A program made the translations under genes and the position numbers. 64,000 bases of DNA. It comes from Bacteroidota bacterium. GTDB lineage: Bacteria > Bacteroidota > Bacteroidia > Bacteroidales > F082. Every line of letters starts with the position of its first letter. The first letter of the stretch is position 1. A model generated the notes under the pieces. It was not told the DNA's origin. It searched no databases and saw nothing but the letters and a program-made list of their open reading frames with translations. Where the stretch lies: assembly GCA_016845175.1 (NCBI GenBank), contig JAERTD010000081.1, positions 1 through 64,000 of the forward strand, given 5' to 3'. Below, piece by piece: positions 50,644-59,912 of this stretch.

Positions 50644-53600
50644 ATGAAAAATTTTAAATCCATTGTATTGCTTATCGTAAGCTGTTTTTTGCTTGCGGCC
50701 CCTGTCATGAGCCAGGTGGTGACCAATACCGAAGCTTTGCTTAAAATAGCTGAGGAAGAAGCAATTAAGTTCCAGGAAAAAAGGGCTGCTGCTGAAATAT
50801 ATGCCGCAGAGCACGATATTCCCATAAGTTTTGAGAATGATAAGGGCGTTTTCTTTGAACTCCAGTTCATCTCAGAATTCGGAATTCCTATGTATTACAA
50901 AACCGATAACAGAAATGCTGCCAAAACTGTGTCTACCGATAAGGTATTTAATGGTGGAGGTGCTGGTCTGAGCCTTGATGGTACAGGAATGACTCCCCGT
51001 CAATGGGATGGTGGTGGTGTTCGCGTTGCGCATCAGGAATATGGCGGTCGCGCTGTTAATGGTGATAACCCCAGCGGAACACATTGGCATTCAACCCACG
51101 TGGCCGGAACTATTATCGCATCGGGTGTACAGAACTCAGCCAAAGGTATGGCTCCCAACGCTGATCTAAGAGCTTTCGACTGGAATTCGGATAACTCTGA
51201 AATGGCCTCAGAAGCTGCCAATGGTGCCTTAATTTCCAACCACTCCTATGGTTTTGGTAGGGGATGGACCTGGAGTAATGGATGGAATTGGAACGGAACT
51301 CCTAGTATCAGTACAGAAGAAGATTATCTCTTTGGTTTCTATGATACTGAAGCCAAAGCCTGGGATAATATTGCAGTTAATGCTCCTTATTATTTAATTG
51401 TAAAATCAGCTGGAAATGATAGAAATGAGGGCCCCAACAATGGCCAATACCCAAAAGATGGTCCCTACGATTGTATTTCCCATGGTGGTATTTCAAAAAA
51501 TGTAATGACCGTAGGTGCCGTGCATGATATCCCTGGTGGATGGAATGGACCCGGTAGTGTCAGTATGAGTTCTTTCAGCTCATGGGGACCTGCAGATGAC
51601 GGTAGGGTAAAACCTGATATTGTAGCCAATGGAGTAGGCTTGTATTCAACAAATGATGCCTCCAATACCAGCTACACATCTTCAGATGGAACATCCATGT
51701 CAGCACCTTCTGCCACAGGATCAATGGTATTGCTACAGGAACACTGGGAAGAATTGAATGGTAGTGGCAATTATATGACCGCAGCCACACTTAAAGGCTT
51801 GGTTATTCATACAGCTGATGAAGCTGGTACACATAACGGACCTGACTATAAATTTGGTTGGGGACTGATGAATACAAAAACTGCTGCCTTACTGATTTCT
51901 GAAGACCAGAACGTAAATGTAATTGATGAAGCAGTTTTGGCTGAAGGTGGTGATTTCAAAATGATACTGACCACTGACGGGTCTGAAGACCTGAAAGTAA
52001 CCATCTGCTGGACAGACCCTGCTGGTCAACCTGTTGGCCCTCAGCTGGACCCACTGGATGTGATGTTGGTTAATGATTTGGATTTGAAAGTTACTAAAGA
52101 TGGTAATACCTATTATCCATGGAAGTTGAGCCGAAATGCTCCTACCTCAGCTGCGACCAACAACACTAAGAATAATGTCGATAATGTGGAAGTGGTGTTT
52201 ATTGACAGCCCACCAGCAGGAGAATATATAGTAACAGTGGATCACGATGATAACTTAAGTGGCGGATCACAGGCTTTCTCAATAGTAGTTAGTGGTGTCA
52301 CAGCAACAGTTAGTTTGCCTACGGCTGCTGCAGGCTCAGATATCGAATCATGTGAAGATAGTGATGTGCAACTCAATGGTGGAAGTACCAATAGCGAATC
52401 TGTGCTTTGGAGAACCTCCGGTGATGGAACTTTCAATGATCCTACACTATTGGATGCTGTTTATACACTGGGTACCAACGACCTGGTGAATGGCGAAGCA
52501 GAACTTACGCTCACAGCTTATGCACTACCTCCATCCACCGATACCATTGCTGATGAGATGATGGTAACCGTAATCTTTAACCCAATAGCAAACGCCGGTG
52601 AAGATATGTTTGTTTGTGGTGGTGGTTCCGCACAACTAGATGGTCAGGCGGAGCATGCAGAATCAAGCATCTGGACTTCGAAAGGAGATGGTAGCTTTGA
52701 TGATGCAACCAAATTGGATGCCATATATACATTAGGACCCAATGATGTGGCCAGTGGTCAGATCAAACTTACTCTGGTAGCCAGTGCTGCTGCCCCATGT
52801 TCTGAAGATCACGTGGATAATGTATTTGTTACGGTTGCCGGTACTCCCAAACCCAATGCTGGAGATGACGGTGAAACCTGTGGTACGAATGCCTATGAGC
52901 TTCAGGGAAGTGCAGAAGATAATTCAGGCGTGATGTGGAGCTCAGCTGGTGACGGCAGTTTCGATGATGCCAGCTTATTGAACGCAAAATATACTCCTGG
53001 TGCATCTGATATTACCAATGGTAGTGTCGTGCTAAGTATGACTGCTTTGGCCATACCTCCATGTCCAACGGACAGTACAGATCAAATGACTTTAACCGTT
53101 CTGGATTTACCAAGCATAGATGCTGGTGAAGATGGAGTAGCCTGTGAGGACATTGCTTATCCATTAAATGCTACGGTTGATAATCCTGTATCTGTACTTT
53201 GGACAACCACAGGTGATGGTACTTTTGCTGATGACGCTTCAATGACCACTACCTATATGCCTGGTGCCAATGATATTGCTGCGGGTAGCACCATGCTAAC
53301 ACTGACCGCCGATTTCTCAGGTGGTTGTGCCCAGGGTTATGACGAACTTCAGTTAGATATCGTCAATAAGCCAACTGCTGATGTGGGACCGAATGACTCT
53401 GTGTGTAAGAATCACTTCATTACGCTAACTGCCGAAGCCACTAATTATAGTAGCGGTAGCTGGTCAAGTAGTGGAGACGGAACATGGTCTGATCAGGATA
53501 TGCTCACCACTGATTATACACCAGGTAGTGGTGACATCAGTGCTGGCACAGTAGATCTTACTTTCACCGCTAATGGTAATGGCCCATGTACAGAGCCTGC

Positions 53601-53916
53601 CAATAGCACCATGACTCTGTTAGTACTGGGATGTGATGCCATAGGTGAGCATCAATTGGCACCCCTTGGGTTTGCTATCATGCCCAACCCCGCTGACAAT
53701 CAGTTTACCATCTCTTCAGATGATATTGATGATAAGACTGTAATGGTCAAAGTTATAGGTATTGATGGTAAGCTTGTGTATGAGCAAAGCTTTGAGGTGT
53801 TCGGTTCAAGTTTCAAAACTACCATACCAAGTACAAGCCTTGCTAAAGGTGTTTACACCATCCAGTTACAGACCGAATCAAAAGCTGGTAACAAACGACT
53901 CATCATAACACGCTAA
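50644..53916 (+). CDS. Secreted S8 (subtilisin-like) serine protease, T9SS type A cargo
   Basis: 1090 residues. The signal peptide is at about 1-24. The catalytic triad is intact: Asp122 in QWDGGG, His149 in WHSTHVAG and Ser351 in GTSMSAP; the oxyanion Asn is 258 (AGND). A P-domain-like beta region follows (about 435-555). Residues 558-998 hold five repeats of about 88 residues, each with GDGTF/SxD and YTxGxxDI/LxxGxxxLT. A type A sorting domain (LGFAIMPNPADNQFTI ... GVYTIQLQ) is at the end. It is a cell-surface or extracellular protease. It lies 27 bp after rseC and a strong terminator separates it from rnfB. Confidence 0.93.
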   Translation: MKNFKSIVLLIVSCFLLAAPVMSQVVTNTEALLKIAEEEAIKFQEKRAAAEIYAAEHDIPISFENDKGVFFELQFISEFGIPMYYKTDNRNAAKTVSTDKVFNGGGAGLSLDGTGMTPRQWDGGGVRVAHQEYGGRAVNGDNPSGTHWHSTHVAGTIIASGVQNSAKGMAPNADLRAFDWNSDNSEMASEAANGALISNHSYGFGRGWTWSNGWNWNGTPSISTEEDYLFGFYDTEAKAWDNIAVNAPYYLIVKSAGNDRNEGPNNGQYPKDGPYDCISHGGISKNVMTVGAVHDIPGGWNGPGSVSMSSFSSWGPADDGRVKPDIVANGVGLYSTNDASNTSYTSSDGTSMSAPSATGSMVLLQEHWEELNGSGNYMTAATLKGLVIHTADEAGTHNGPDYKFGWGLMNTKTAALLISEDQNVNVIDEAVLAEGGDFKMILTTDGSEDLKVTICWTDPAGQPVGPQLDPLDVMLVNDLDLKVTKDGNTYYPWKLSRNAPTSAATNNTKNNVDNVEVVFIDSPPAGEYIVTVDHDDNLSGGSQAFSIVVSGVTATVSLPTAAAGSDIESCEDSDVQLNGGSTNSESVLWRTSGDGTFNDPTLLDAVYTLGTNDLVNGEAELTLTAYALPPSTDTIADEMMVTVIFNPIANAGEDMFVCGGGSAQLDGQAEHAESSIWTSKGDGSFDDATKLDAIYTLGPNDVASGQIKLTLVASAAAPCSEDHVDNVFVTVAGTPKPNAGDDGETCGTNAYELQGSAEDNSGVMWSSAGDGSFDDASLLNAKYTPGASDITNGSVVLSMTALAIPPCPTDSTDQMTLTVLDLPSIDAGEDGVACEDIAYPLNATVDNPVSVLWTTTGDGTFADDASMTTTYMPGANDIAAGSTMLTLTADFSGGCAQGYDELQLDIVNKPTADVGPNDSVCKNHFITLTAEATNYSSGSWSSSGDGTWSDQDMLTTDYTPGSGDISAGTVDLTFTANGNGPCTEPANSTMTLLVLGCDAIGEHQLAPLGFAIMPNPADNQFTISSDDIDDKTVMVKVIGIDGKLVYEQSFEVFGSSFKTTIPSTSLAKGVYTIQLQTESKAGNKRLIITR
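52315..53637 (+). repeat. Five tandem coding repeats in the S8 protease
   Basis: Five units of about 88 codons (R1 starts at residue 558) with pattern Ala-Gly-Glu/Asp-Asp near the start, SGDGTF/SxD in the middle, then YTxGxxD and GxxxLTxTA. They look like divergent Ig/PKD-type folds rather than recent DNA duplications, since nucleotide identity between units is low by eye. They act as a stalk between the protease and the sorting domain. Confidence 0.8.
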
Positions 53917-53952
53917 AAACTTGAAATAGTTTAATTTAGAGCGTTTCTAAAG

Positions 53953-53998
53953 GAATCCTGAAAGGTGCTGTAAACCAGTATCTTTCAGGATTCTTTAA
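53953..53998 (+). terminator. Terminator after the S8 protease gene
   Basis: A perfect 12-bp stem (GAATCCTGAAAG at 53953-53964, CTTTCAGGATTC at 53982-53993) with a 17-nt loop and a short T-tract. It lies 37 bp past the stop. Confidence 0.75.
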
Positions 53999-54097
53999 TT
54001 ATACACCATTGGAGGGAGGCTTAAAAGCTCCTGTAATACAGCCTGTTACAAGGGCGTCCCCCACCCTGAACATTTTCCTTGATGTTTCGAATTGTGT

Positions 54098-54105
54098 TAT
54101 TTTTG
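54098..54105 (+). promoter_or_regulatory. -7 element of the rnf operon
   Basis: TATTTTTG followed by TGC, with TTG at 54079-54081 (16-nt spacer). About 55 nt before the GTG start of rnfB. Confidence 0.5.
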
Positions 54106-54160
54106 TGCAGCTGATTTTTCAGCGAATTACTATTGATTGTAGACATAAAAACGGAACGCC

Positions 54161-55126
54161 GTGGATAATGTTATATTGATTGCCGTAATAGCACTAGGTA
54201 GCCTGGGATTGGTTGCTGCAGTGATTTTGTATTTTATCGCCAGTAAGTTCAAGGTTTTCGAAGATCCGAAGATAGATGAGGTGGAAGAGGCCTTGCCTGC
54301 AGCCAATTGTGGTGGTTGTGGTGAACCTGGTTGCCGTGCCTTTGCAGAAAGTTGTGTCAAAACAGCCAAGGAAACCAAAGCCCTTGAAGGCTTGAATTGT
54401 CCTGTGGGTGGTAATGATGTGATGCAGGATGTTGGAAAAATCCTGGGTCTGGAAGTCGAAGCCAAAGCACCGATGATTGCTGTGGTTCGCTGTCATGGAT
54501 CCAAAACCAACTCTCCGGAAAAGGTAAATTATGAAGGAGCTACTTCCTGTGCGTTTGCTCATGCACTATATGCCGGAGAAGGTGGTTGTATGCATGGTTG
54601 CCTTGGATTGGGCGATTGTGTGGATGTATGTGATTTCGATGCCATCCATATGAATCCTGAAACCGGACTTCCGGAGGTCAATGATAAGTGTACTGCATGT
54701 AATGCTTGTGTGGTTGCTTGTCCAAGAGATATTATTGAATTAAGGAAGAAAGGACCAAAAGGCAAGCGCATTTTTGTTTCTTGTATCAATGAGGAAAAGG
54801 GTGCTCCTGCCAAGAAAAACTGTCAGGTGGCCTGTATTGGCTGTTCCAAATGTTTCAAGGTGTGTCCACACGATGCCATCACCATGAACTCATTCCTTGC
54901 TTATATCGATTTCGAGAAATGTACACTTTGTAGAAAATGTGTGGTGGAATGTCCTACCAATGCCATTCATGAAATCAACTTTAAACCTCGCAAGCCAAGA
55001 CCTGAAAAACCAGCTGCTTCAGTCGAACGAAAACCAGCCCCGAAAAAGGTTGAAGAAAAAGTTGAAGCGGGCCAAACTGCTGTGAAAGAGGAAAAGAAAG
55101 AAACACCAAACGATAACAAAGAATAA
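54161..55126 (+). CDS. rnfB: Rnf complex subunit B (ferredoxin-binding)
   Basis: 321 residues with GTG start. The N-terminal membrane helix (residues 2-22, ILIAVIALGSLGLVAAV) is followed by the Fe-S domain CGGCGEPGC, an RCHG Cys, and several 4Fe-4S binding motifs, e.g. CTACNACVVACP, CIGCSKCFKVCP and CTLCRKCVVECP. A Pro/Lys/Glu-rich tail of about 45 residues follows the last cluster. RnfB feeds electrons from ferredoxin into the Rnf complex. First gene of the six-gene rnfBCDGEA operon. Confidence 0.95.
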   Translation: MDNVILIAVIALGSLGLVAAVILYFIASKFKVFEDPKIDEVEEALPAANCGGCGEPGCRAFAESCVKTAKETKALEGLNCPVGGNDVMQDVGKILGLEVEAKAPMIAVVRCHGSKTNSPEKVNYEGATSCAFAHALYAGEGGCMHGCLGLGDCVDVCDFDAIHMNPETGLPEVNDKCTACNACVVACPRDIIELRKKGPKGKRIFVSCINEEKGAPAKKNCQVACIGCSKCFKVCPHDAITMNSFLAYIDFEKCTLCRKCVVECPTNAIHEINFKPRKPRPEKPAASVERKPAPKKVEEKVEAGQTAVKEEKKETPNDNKE

Positions 55127-55137
55127 AACCTTTACCA

Positions 55138-56478
55138 ATGGGGATTCTTAAAACATTTGCATTAGGAGGCGTACATCCGGAAGAAAATAAACTTTCTGCC
55201 AATGCGCCAATAGAAGTGTTGCCCTTGCCCAAGCAAGCCATCATACCGCTGGGTCAGAATTTGGGAGCACCTTCAAAGGCGATAGTGAAAAAAGGAGACA
55301 AGGTCAAAGTGGGACAGCTTATAGCTGAAGCCAGTGGCTTTATATCAACCAATATTCACTCGCCTGTTTCCGGAACTGTATTTAAACTTGATAATGTTAT
55401 CGATGGCTCTGGATATAAACGTCCTGGCATTATTATTAATGTTGATGGTGACGAATGGGATGAGTCTATTGACATTTCAGATACGCTTATTACTGAAATA
55501 ACAGACGATGCCCAGGCCATTATTGATAAGGTTAAGAAAGCTGGTTTAGTGGGTATGGGTGGAGCAACCTTTCCTACCTACGTCAAATTAATGCCACCTC
55601 CAGGTAAAGTAGCAGAATACCTTATTATCAATGGGGTTGAATGTGAGCCTTACCTCACTTCTGATCACAGGCTGATGCTTGAAAAAGGGCAGGAAATGCT
55701 GATTGGAACAAAAATCCTAATGAAAGCACTGGGTGTGTCCAAAGCCATCATTGGCATAGAAAATAACAAACCCGATGCCATCAACCATATTAGTGTATTG
55801 GCTAAGGATTTTGAAGGAATAAGTGTTCAGGCACTTAAAGTGCAGTATCCGCAGGGTGGTGAAAAACAGCTGATTAAAGCCACAGTAAATCGTGAAGTGC
55901 CTTCGGGAAAACTACCCATAGAAGTGGGTTGTGTGGTTCAGAATGTGGGAACTGCATTTGCTGTTTATGAGGCTGTACAAAAGAACAAACCTTTGATCGA
56001 CCGAGTGGTCTCAGTAACAGGGAAAGCAGTTAAAAAACCAGCAAACTACCTGGCAAGAATTGGTACACCCATTCAACAACTGATTGACGCTTCTGAAGGC
56101 TTACCTGAAAATACAGGAAAAATTGTTAACGGGGGACCCATGATGGGTAAAGCATTGACATCATTGGATGTTCCTGTAGTAAAAGGTTCGTCTGGTATCC
56201 TGCTCATGAAGAAGGAAGAGTCTTCAAGAAAAGTGGAGTCACCTTGTATCCGTTGTTCAAAATGTACCTATGTGTGCCCCATGGGCCTCGAACCTTATTT
56301 GCTGTCAAAGGCAGCTAAACTGGCCAAATATGACATCGCAGAAGATGAGATGGTCATGGATTGCATTGAGTGTGGTTCCTGCCAGTATACCTGTCCTGCC
56401 AGCATCCCATTGCTCGACTACCTAAGATTGGGTAAGAGTAAAGTAGGTGCAATTATGCGTGACAGAAACAAGAAATAA
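55138..56478 (+). CDS. rnfC: Rnf complex subunit C (NADH-binding)
   Basis: 446 residues. The N-terminal RnfC barrel sandwich precedes the NADH/FMN-binding region with GMGGATFPTYVK and NGVECEPYLTSDHRLM, and the SLBB domain around 255-310. Two C-terminal 4Fe-4S motifs are CIRCSKCTYVCP and CIECGSCQYTCP. Subunit C links the Rnf complex to NAD. 11 bp after rnfB. Confidence 0.96.
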   Translation: MGILKTFALGGVHPEENKLSANAPIEVLPLPKQAIIPLGQNLGAPSKAIVKKGDKVKVGQLIAEASGFISTNIHSPVSGTVFKLDNVIDGSGYKRPGIIINVDGDEWDESIDISDTLITEITDDAQAIIDKVKKAGLVGMGGATFPTYVKLMPPPGKVAEYLIINGVECEPYLTSDHRLMLEKGQEMLIGTKILMKALGVSKAIIGIENNKPDAINHISVLAKDFEGISVQALKVQYPQGGEKQLIKATVNREVPSGKLPIEVGCVVQNVGTAFAVYEAVQKNKPLIDRVVSVTGKAVKKPANYLARIGTPIQQLIDASEGLPENTGKIVNGGPMMGKALTSLDVPVVKGSSGILLMKKEESSRKVESPCIRCSKCTYVCPMGLEPYLLSKAAKLAKYDIAEDEMVMDCIECGSCQYTCPASIPLLDYLRLGKSKVGAIMRDRNKK

Positions 56479-56522
56479 AAGGCTTTTATAGTCAATAATT
56501 TTTACAGAAAAAAAGAACACAA

Positions 56523-57530
56523 ATGAATATGTTTACGGTTTCAGGATCACCTCACGTTCATGGAGACGATTCCACCAAAAAGATCATGTATGGTGTTGTG
56601 TACGCTATGATACCAGCCATACTGGTTTCCGTTTACTTTTTTGGTCTGGATGCCATCCGCGTTTTAGTATTGTCGGTTATAGGCTGTTTGTTTTTCGAAT
56701 GGGTTATTCAAAAGTATCTTATCAAAGGTGGCACCACCATTAATGATGGGTCTGCCCTGGTAACAGGAATATTACTGGCCTTTAATGTACCTTCCAATCT
56801 ACCGTCTTGGATGATAATTATTGGAGCCCTTGTGGCCATCGGAATGGCAAAAATGTCTTTCGGCGGATTGGGTAAAAATATTTTTAACCCGGCATTGGTA
56901 GCCAGGGTGTTTTTATTGATTTCCTTCCCGGTTCAAATGACTTCATGGCCAAAACCAAAGGCTATTACCGAAGGATTGGCTGATGTGGTAACAGGTCCCA
57001 CACCATTGGGAATTGTGAAAGAAGGATTGGACGCAGGTAAAACCATGAGTGAACTAAAACCACAGATTCCTACCTATATGCAGGACCTAATGGGCCAAAT
57101 GGGAGGATCCATGGGTGAGGTGTCTGCATTGGCACTGATCCTTGGTGGTATTTATATGCTGGTTAAGAAAATCATTACCTGGCATATTCCTGTATCCATG
57201 CTGGGTACAGTGGTGATTTTTTCTGGTATTTTATGGGGATTTAACCCTGAACACTATGCGGATCCTGTATTTCATCTATTAACAGGGGGTATGTTACTGG
57301 GTGCCATATTTATGGCAACGGATATGGTAAGTTGTCCTATGACTAAGAGAGGTCAGCTGGTATATGGTTTTGGCATTGGTTTGCTGACTATTCTGATCAG
57401 AATTTGGGGTGCCTATCCTGAAGGTGTATCCTTCGCTATTCTTTTCATGAATGCAGTGGTACCTTTGATCAACAAAGCATTTAAACCCAAAAGATTTGGT
57501 GCCAAACCAGGTGTGGCGATTAATCAATAA
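56523..57530 (+). CDS. rnfD: Rnf complex subunit D (membrane flavoprotein)
   Basis: 335 residues with about nine membrane helices. Flavin is attached covalently through a Thr; the expected motif is (S/T)GAT, and here the corresponding sequence is DVVTGPTPLG with Thr at about residue 160, so Ala is replaced by Pro. The family sequence NDGSALVTGILLAFNVP in short form is present. RnfD is part of the ion-translocating core, 44 bp after rnfC. Confidence 0.94.
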   Translation: MNMFTVSGSPHVHGDDSTKKIMYGVVYAMIPAILVSVYFFGLDAIRVLVLSVIGCLFFEWVIQKYLIKGGTTINDGSALVTGILLAFNVPSNLPSWMIIIGALVAIGMAKMSFGGLGKNIFNPALVARVFLLISFPVQMTSWPKPKAITEGLADVVTGPTPLGIVKEGLDAGKTMSELKPQIPTYMQDLMGQMGGSMGEVSALALILGGIYMLVKKIITWHIPVSMLGTVVIFSGILWGFNPEHYADPVFHLLTGGMLLGAIFMATDMVSCPMTKRGQLVYGFGIGLLTILIRIWGAYPEGVSFAILFMNAVVPLINKAFKPKRFGAKPGVAINQ

Positions 57531-57559
57531 TTTTTGACAATCTAACAGACATAGATACA

Positions 57560-58141
57560 ATGGCTAGTAAAAGAGAATCGAGTTTTATCAATATGGTCGT
57601 CACCCTGTTCATAGTGGCCGCAGTGGCTGCACTGGCATTGGGTGGTGTTTATACCGTAACTAAAGAGCCCATTGCTTTGGCCAAGAAAAAGAAACTGGAA
57701 GCAGCCATAAAAAAAGTGTTGCCTTCATTTGATAATATCGAAGCAGTGAACGTGGCAAGTGCCGACGGTGGTGATTCCTTGCAGTTTTATTTCGCTTCCA
57801 AAGAAGGTCAGGCTGCAGGTGTTGCTATTAAGTCGTATACCATGATGGGTTTCAGTGGTTTGATTGAAATTATGGTAGGCTTCAATGAGGATGGAACCAT
57901 TAGTAATACAGCTGTGTTAACCACAAAAGAAACGCCGGGTTTGGGTGATAAACTGGACAAAAAGAAATCAGATTGGCCGGATCAGTTTGTTGGTAAACAT
58001 CCGGGTACATACAATTTATTGGTAACAAAAGATGGGGGTGAAGTAGATGCTATCACAGCTGCTACCATCAGTTCAAGGGCATTTTGTGATGCAGTACAAA
58101 GAGCCTATGATACCTACGAAAAACAGAAAGGAGACAAATAA
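57560..58141 (+). CDS. rnfG: Rnf complex subunit G (FMN-binding)
   Basis: 193 residues. One N-terminal membrane helix (residues about 11-30) and a periplasmic FMN_bind domain ending in [12 protein letters not shown]; the flavinylated Thr would be residue 169. The usual motif has Gly (TGAT) where this protein has Ala (TAAT). Length is normal. Its stop codon shares the base at 58141 with the rnfE start (ATGA-type overlap), typical of tightly coupled translation. Confidence 0.94.
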   Translation: MASKRESSFINMVVTLFIVAAVAALALGGVYTVTKEPIALAKKKKLEAAIKKVLPSFDNIEAVNVASADGGDSLQFYFASKEGQAAGVAIKSYTMMGFSGLIEIMVGFNEDGTISNTAVLTTKETPGLGDKLDKKKSDWPDQFVGKHPGTYNLLVTKDGGEVDAITAATISSRAFCDAVQRAYDTYEKQKGDK

Positions 58142-58722
58142 TGAACCAGGTACAGAATTTTACAAAAGGTTTTATTAAAGAGAACCCTGTTTTCATCCTG
58201 TTGTTGGGCTTGTGTCCCACTCTGGGTGTAACTACCTCAGCCATTAACGGACTGGGTATGGGATTGGCAACCACATTTGTATTGGTCATGTCCAATATCG
58301 TGGTCTCCCTGGTACGTGACTTTATCCCCGATAAAGTACGTATACCATCATTTATCGTGGTTATTGCTTCCTTCGTTACCATAGTGGAACTCACTATGCA
58401 GGCCTATACACCGGGTTTGTTTGATGCGCTGGGTCTTTTTATTCCTCTGATTGTTGTAAACTGCCTGGTATTGGGTAGGGCAGAAGCTTTTGCTTCTAAA
58501 AACAACTTATGGTCTTCATTTGTAGACGGTGCCGGTATGGGACTCGGATTTGCATTTGCCTTGGCCTTGTTGGGAGCTGTTCGTGAATTGCTGGGCAGCG
58601 GCGCCATTTTTGGAATTAGCCTGTTAAAAGGTGATTTAATGTTGGTATTTGTTTTGGCACCAGGTGCTTTTATCGCACTGGGATACCTTGTAGCCATCCT
58701 AAATAAATTTAAAAAAGCTTAA
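58141..58722 (+). CDS. rnfE: Rnf complex subunit E (membrane)
   Basis: 193 residues with six membrane helices. The family opening [20 protein letters not shown] and the later [12 protein letters not shown] and [10 protein letters not shown] are diagnostic for RnfE/NqrD, an ion-translocating core subunit. It overlaps rnfG by one base and is followed 10 bp later by rnfA. Confidence 0.96.
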   Translation: MNQVQNFTKGFIKENPVFILLLGLCPTLGVTTSAINGLGMGLATTFVLVMSNIVVSLVRDFIPDKVRIPSFIVVIASFVTIVELTMQAYTPGLFDALGLFIPLIVVNCLVLGRAEAFASKNNLWSSFVDGAGMGLGFAFALALLGAVRELLGSGAIFGISLLKGDLMLVFVLAPGAFIALGYLVAILNKFKKA

Positions 58723-58732
58723 AACCTAAACC

Positions 58733-59305
58733 ATGGACTATCTTGTAATTGTTATAGGATCGATATTCGTTAGCAATATTGTATTGATACAATTTTTGGG
58801 GATTTGCCCTTTCGTTGGCGTCTCAGGAAAACTTTCCACCTCCATTGGTATGGGAGGTGCAGTGCTGTTTGTGATGACACTGGCAACCATCGTCACCTGG
58901 TTGATGCAGTATTATGTATTGAACCCTTTCGGACTGGGCTTTATGCAGACTATTGTATTTATTTTAGTAATTGCTTCGCTGGTGCAGATGGTTGAAATCA
59001 TTCTTAAAAAGGTTAGCCCATCTCTGTATCAGGCTCTTGGTGTTTTCCTTCCTTTGATCACAACCAACTGTGCAGTACTTGGTGTGGCCATCTTAACCAT
59101 ACAGAAAGAGTTTAATCTGATGGAAGGTGTGGTGTATGCCATTGCCAATGCCATCGGATTTACCCTGGCCATTGCCTTATTCGCTGGTATAAGAGAACAC
59201 CTTGATTTAATGGAAGTTCCCAAAGGGATGAGAGGTGTACCCATTGCTTTAGTAGTGGCCGGTATCCTGGCTCTTGCCTTCTTCGGCTTCACCGGACTGG
59301 TATAA
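58733..59305 (+). CDS. rnfA: Rnf complex subunit A (membrane)
   Basis: 190 residues with six membrane helices. The start region has SNIVLIQFLGICPFVGVSGK and the middle LYQALGVFLPLITTNCAVLG, typical of RnfA/NqrE. Conserved Cys residues at LGICPF and TNCAV are the known positions for the membrane 2Fe-2S cluster shared between A and E. Last gene of the operon, followed by a strong terminator. Confidence 0.96.
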   Translation: MDYLVIVIGSIFVSNIVLIQFLGICPFVGVSGKLSTSIGMGGAVLFVMTLATIVTWLMQYYVLNPFGLGFMQTIVFILVIASLVQMVEIILKKVSPSLYQALGVFLPLITTNCAVLGVAILTIQKEFNLMEGVVYAIANAIGFTLAIALFAGIREHLDLMEVPKGMRGVPIALVVAGILALAFFGFTGLV

Positions 59306-59324
59306 ACCAGCAAAAACATATGTT

Positions 59325-59353
59325 AAAAACCCGGATAAATCCGGGTTTTTTTT
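59325..59353 (+). terminator. Terminator of the rnf operon
   Basis: An 11-bp stem (AAAAACCCGGA at 59325-59335, TCCGGGTTTTT at 59340-59350) with a 4-nt loop and a T-run to 59353. Confidence 0.88.
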
Positions 59354-59518
59354 GTGCCTTTTTTCAGATTCATCGGATGAATATCCACCTCAGATGCGTT
59401 CTACAACATAACTTAGATATCAAATCAAGTTATGCGAAAAAATTGCGCGCAAGAGATGAAAACTCAGAAGAGCTTCCTTTCTTAAACTAATACGTACCTC
59501 ATACAATTCACACCTCAT

Positions 59519-59633
59519 AATGTACAGAGCATCGGCCTGAAAGAACGGCGGGCGTGGGTGGGCTCCTGAGAGGATAGCTTCGTTCTTTCTTGATTTTTTT
59601 CTACCCTTTTTTTATCAAGAAAAAAAGGGTATC
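59519..59633 (-). repeat. Hairpin-led dispersed repeat, inverted copy
   Basis: Reverse complement of the element at 9577-9695. It shares the blocks GGCCTGAAAGAACGGCGG, GGATAGC-TCGTTCTTTCTTGA and a terminal hairpin (ACCCTTTTTTT at 59603-59613, AAAAAAAGGGT at 59620-59630, 6-nt loop). The hairpin has different base sequence but the same design, so the stem seems conserved more than its sequence. Confidence 0.6.
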
Positions 59634-59885
59634 AATACACTTATATTAATTTTCTTATTTTTTTTATTGTGCCTAAGTATCAAGATTAAAGATTGCCTGT
59701 AACAAGAATTTTCATGATGGATCACTATCTGAATTTAAGGATGCAATGTTTTAAAAGTCGTTTTGAGATCTTTCACTGCGTTCAAGAGGACAAAGACTAT
59801 TGATTTGCGAAACGTTCATGCGCCAGGAATATAACCTTAACCAATATCCCATTACTTCTGATCCTAAACTCAAAACATATTTCCC

Positions 59886-59893
59886 TACATTTG
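59886..59893 (+). promoter_or_regulatory. -7 element of the ftsE-like gene
   Basis: TACATTTG, exact TAnnTTTG match, 19 nt before the ATG at 59913. Confidence 0.5.
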
Positions 59894-59912
59894 TTTCATC
59901 AAAGCATCACCT

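Larger units (their letters stand above)
59354..59912. other. Intergenic region with one repeat copy
   Basis: 559 bp between the rnf terminator and the FtsE-like gene. It contains the inverse copy of the hairpin-led repeat (59519-59633) and, near the end, a promoter element at 59886. The remaining stretch is AT-rich with nothing recognisable. Confidence 0.6.

Noticed and set aside
51001..51009. Apparent loss of the catalytic Asp in the S8 protease
   Set aside because: The usual IDTG motif is replaced by WDGG, which is the normal form in this Bacteroidota S8 group; Asp122 is present.
52315..53637. Possible CRISPR or DNA tandem repeat
   Set aside because: Repeats are in frame within one protein, with diverged bases and no spacers.
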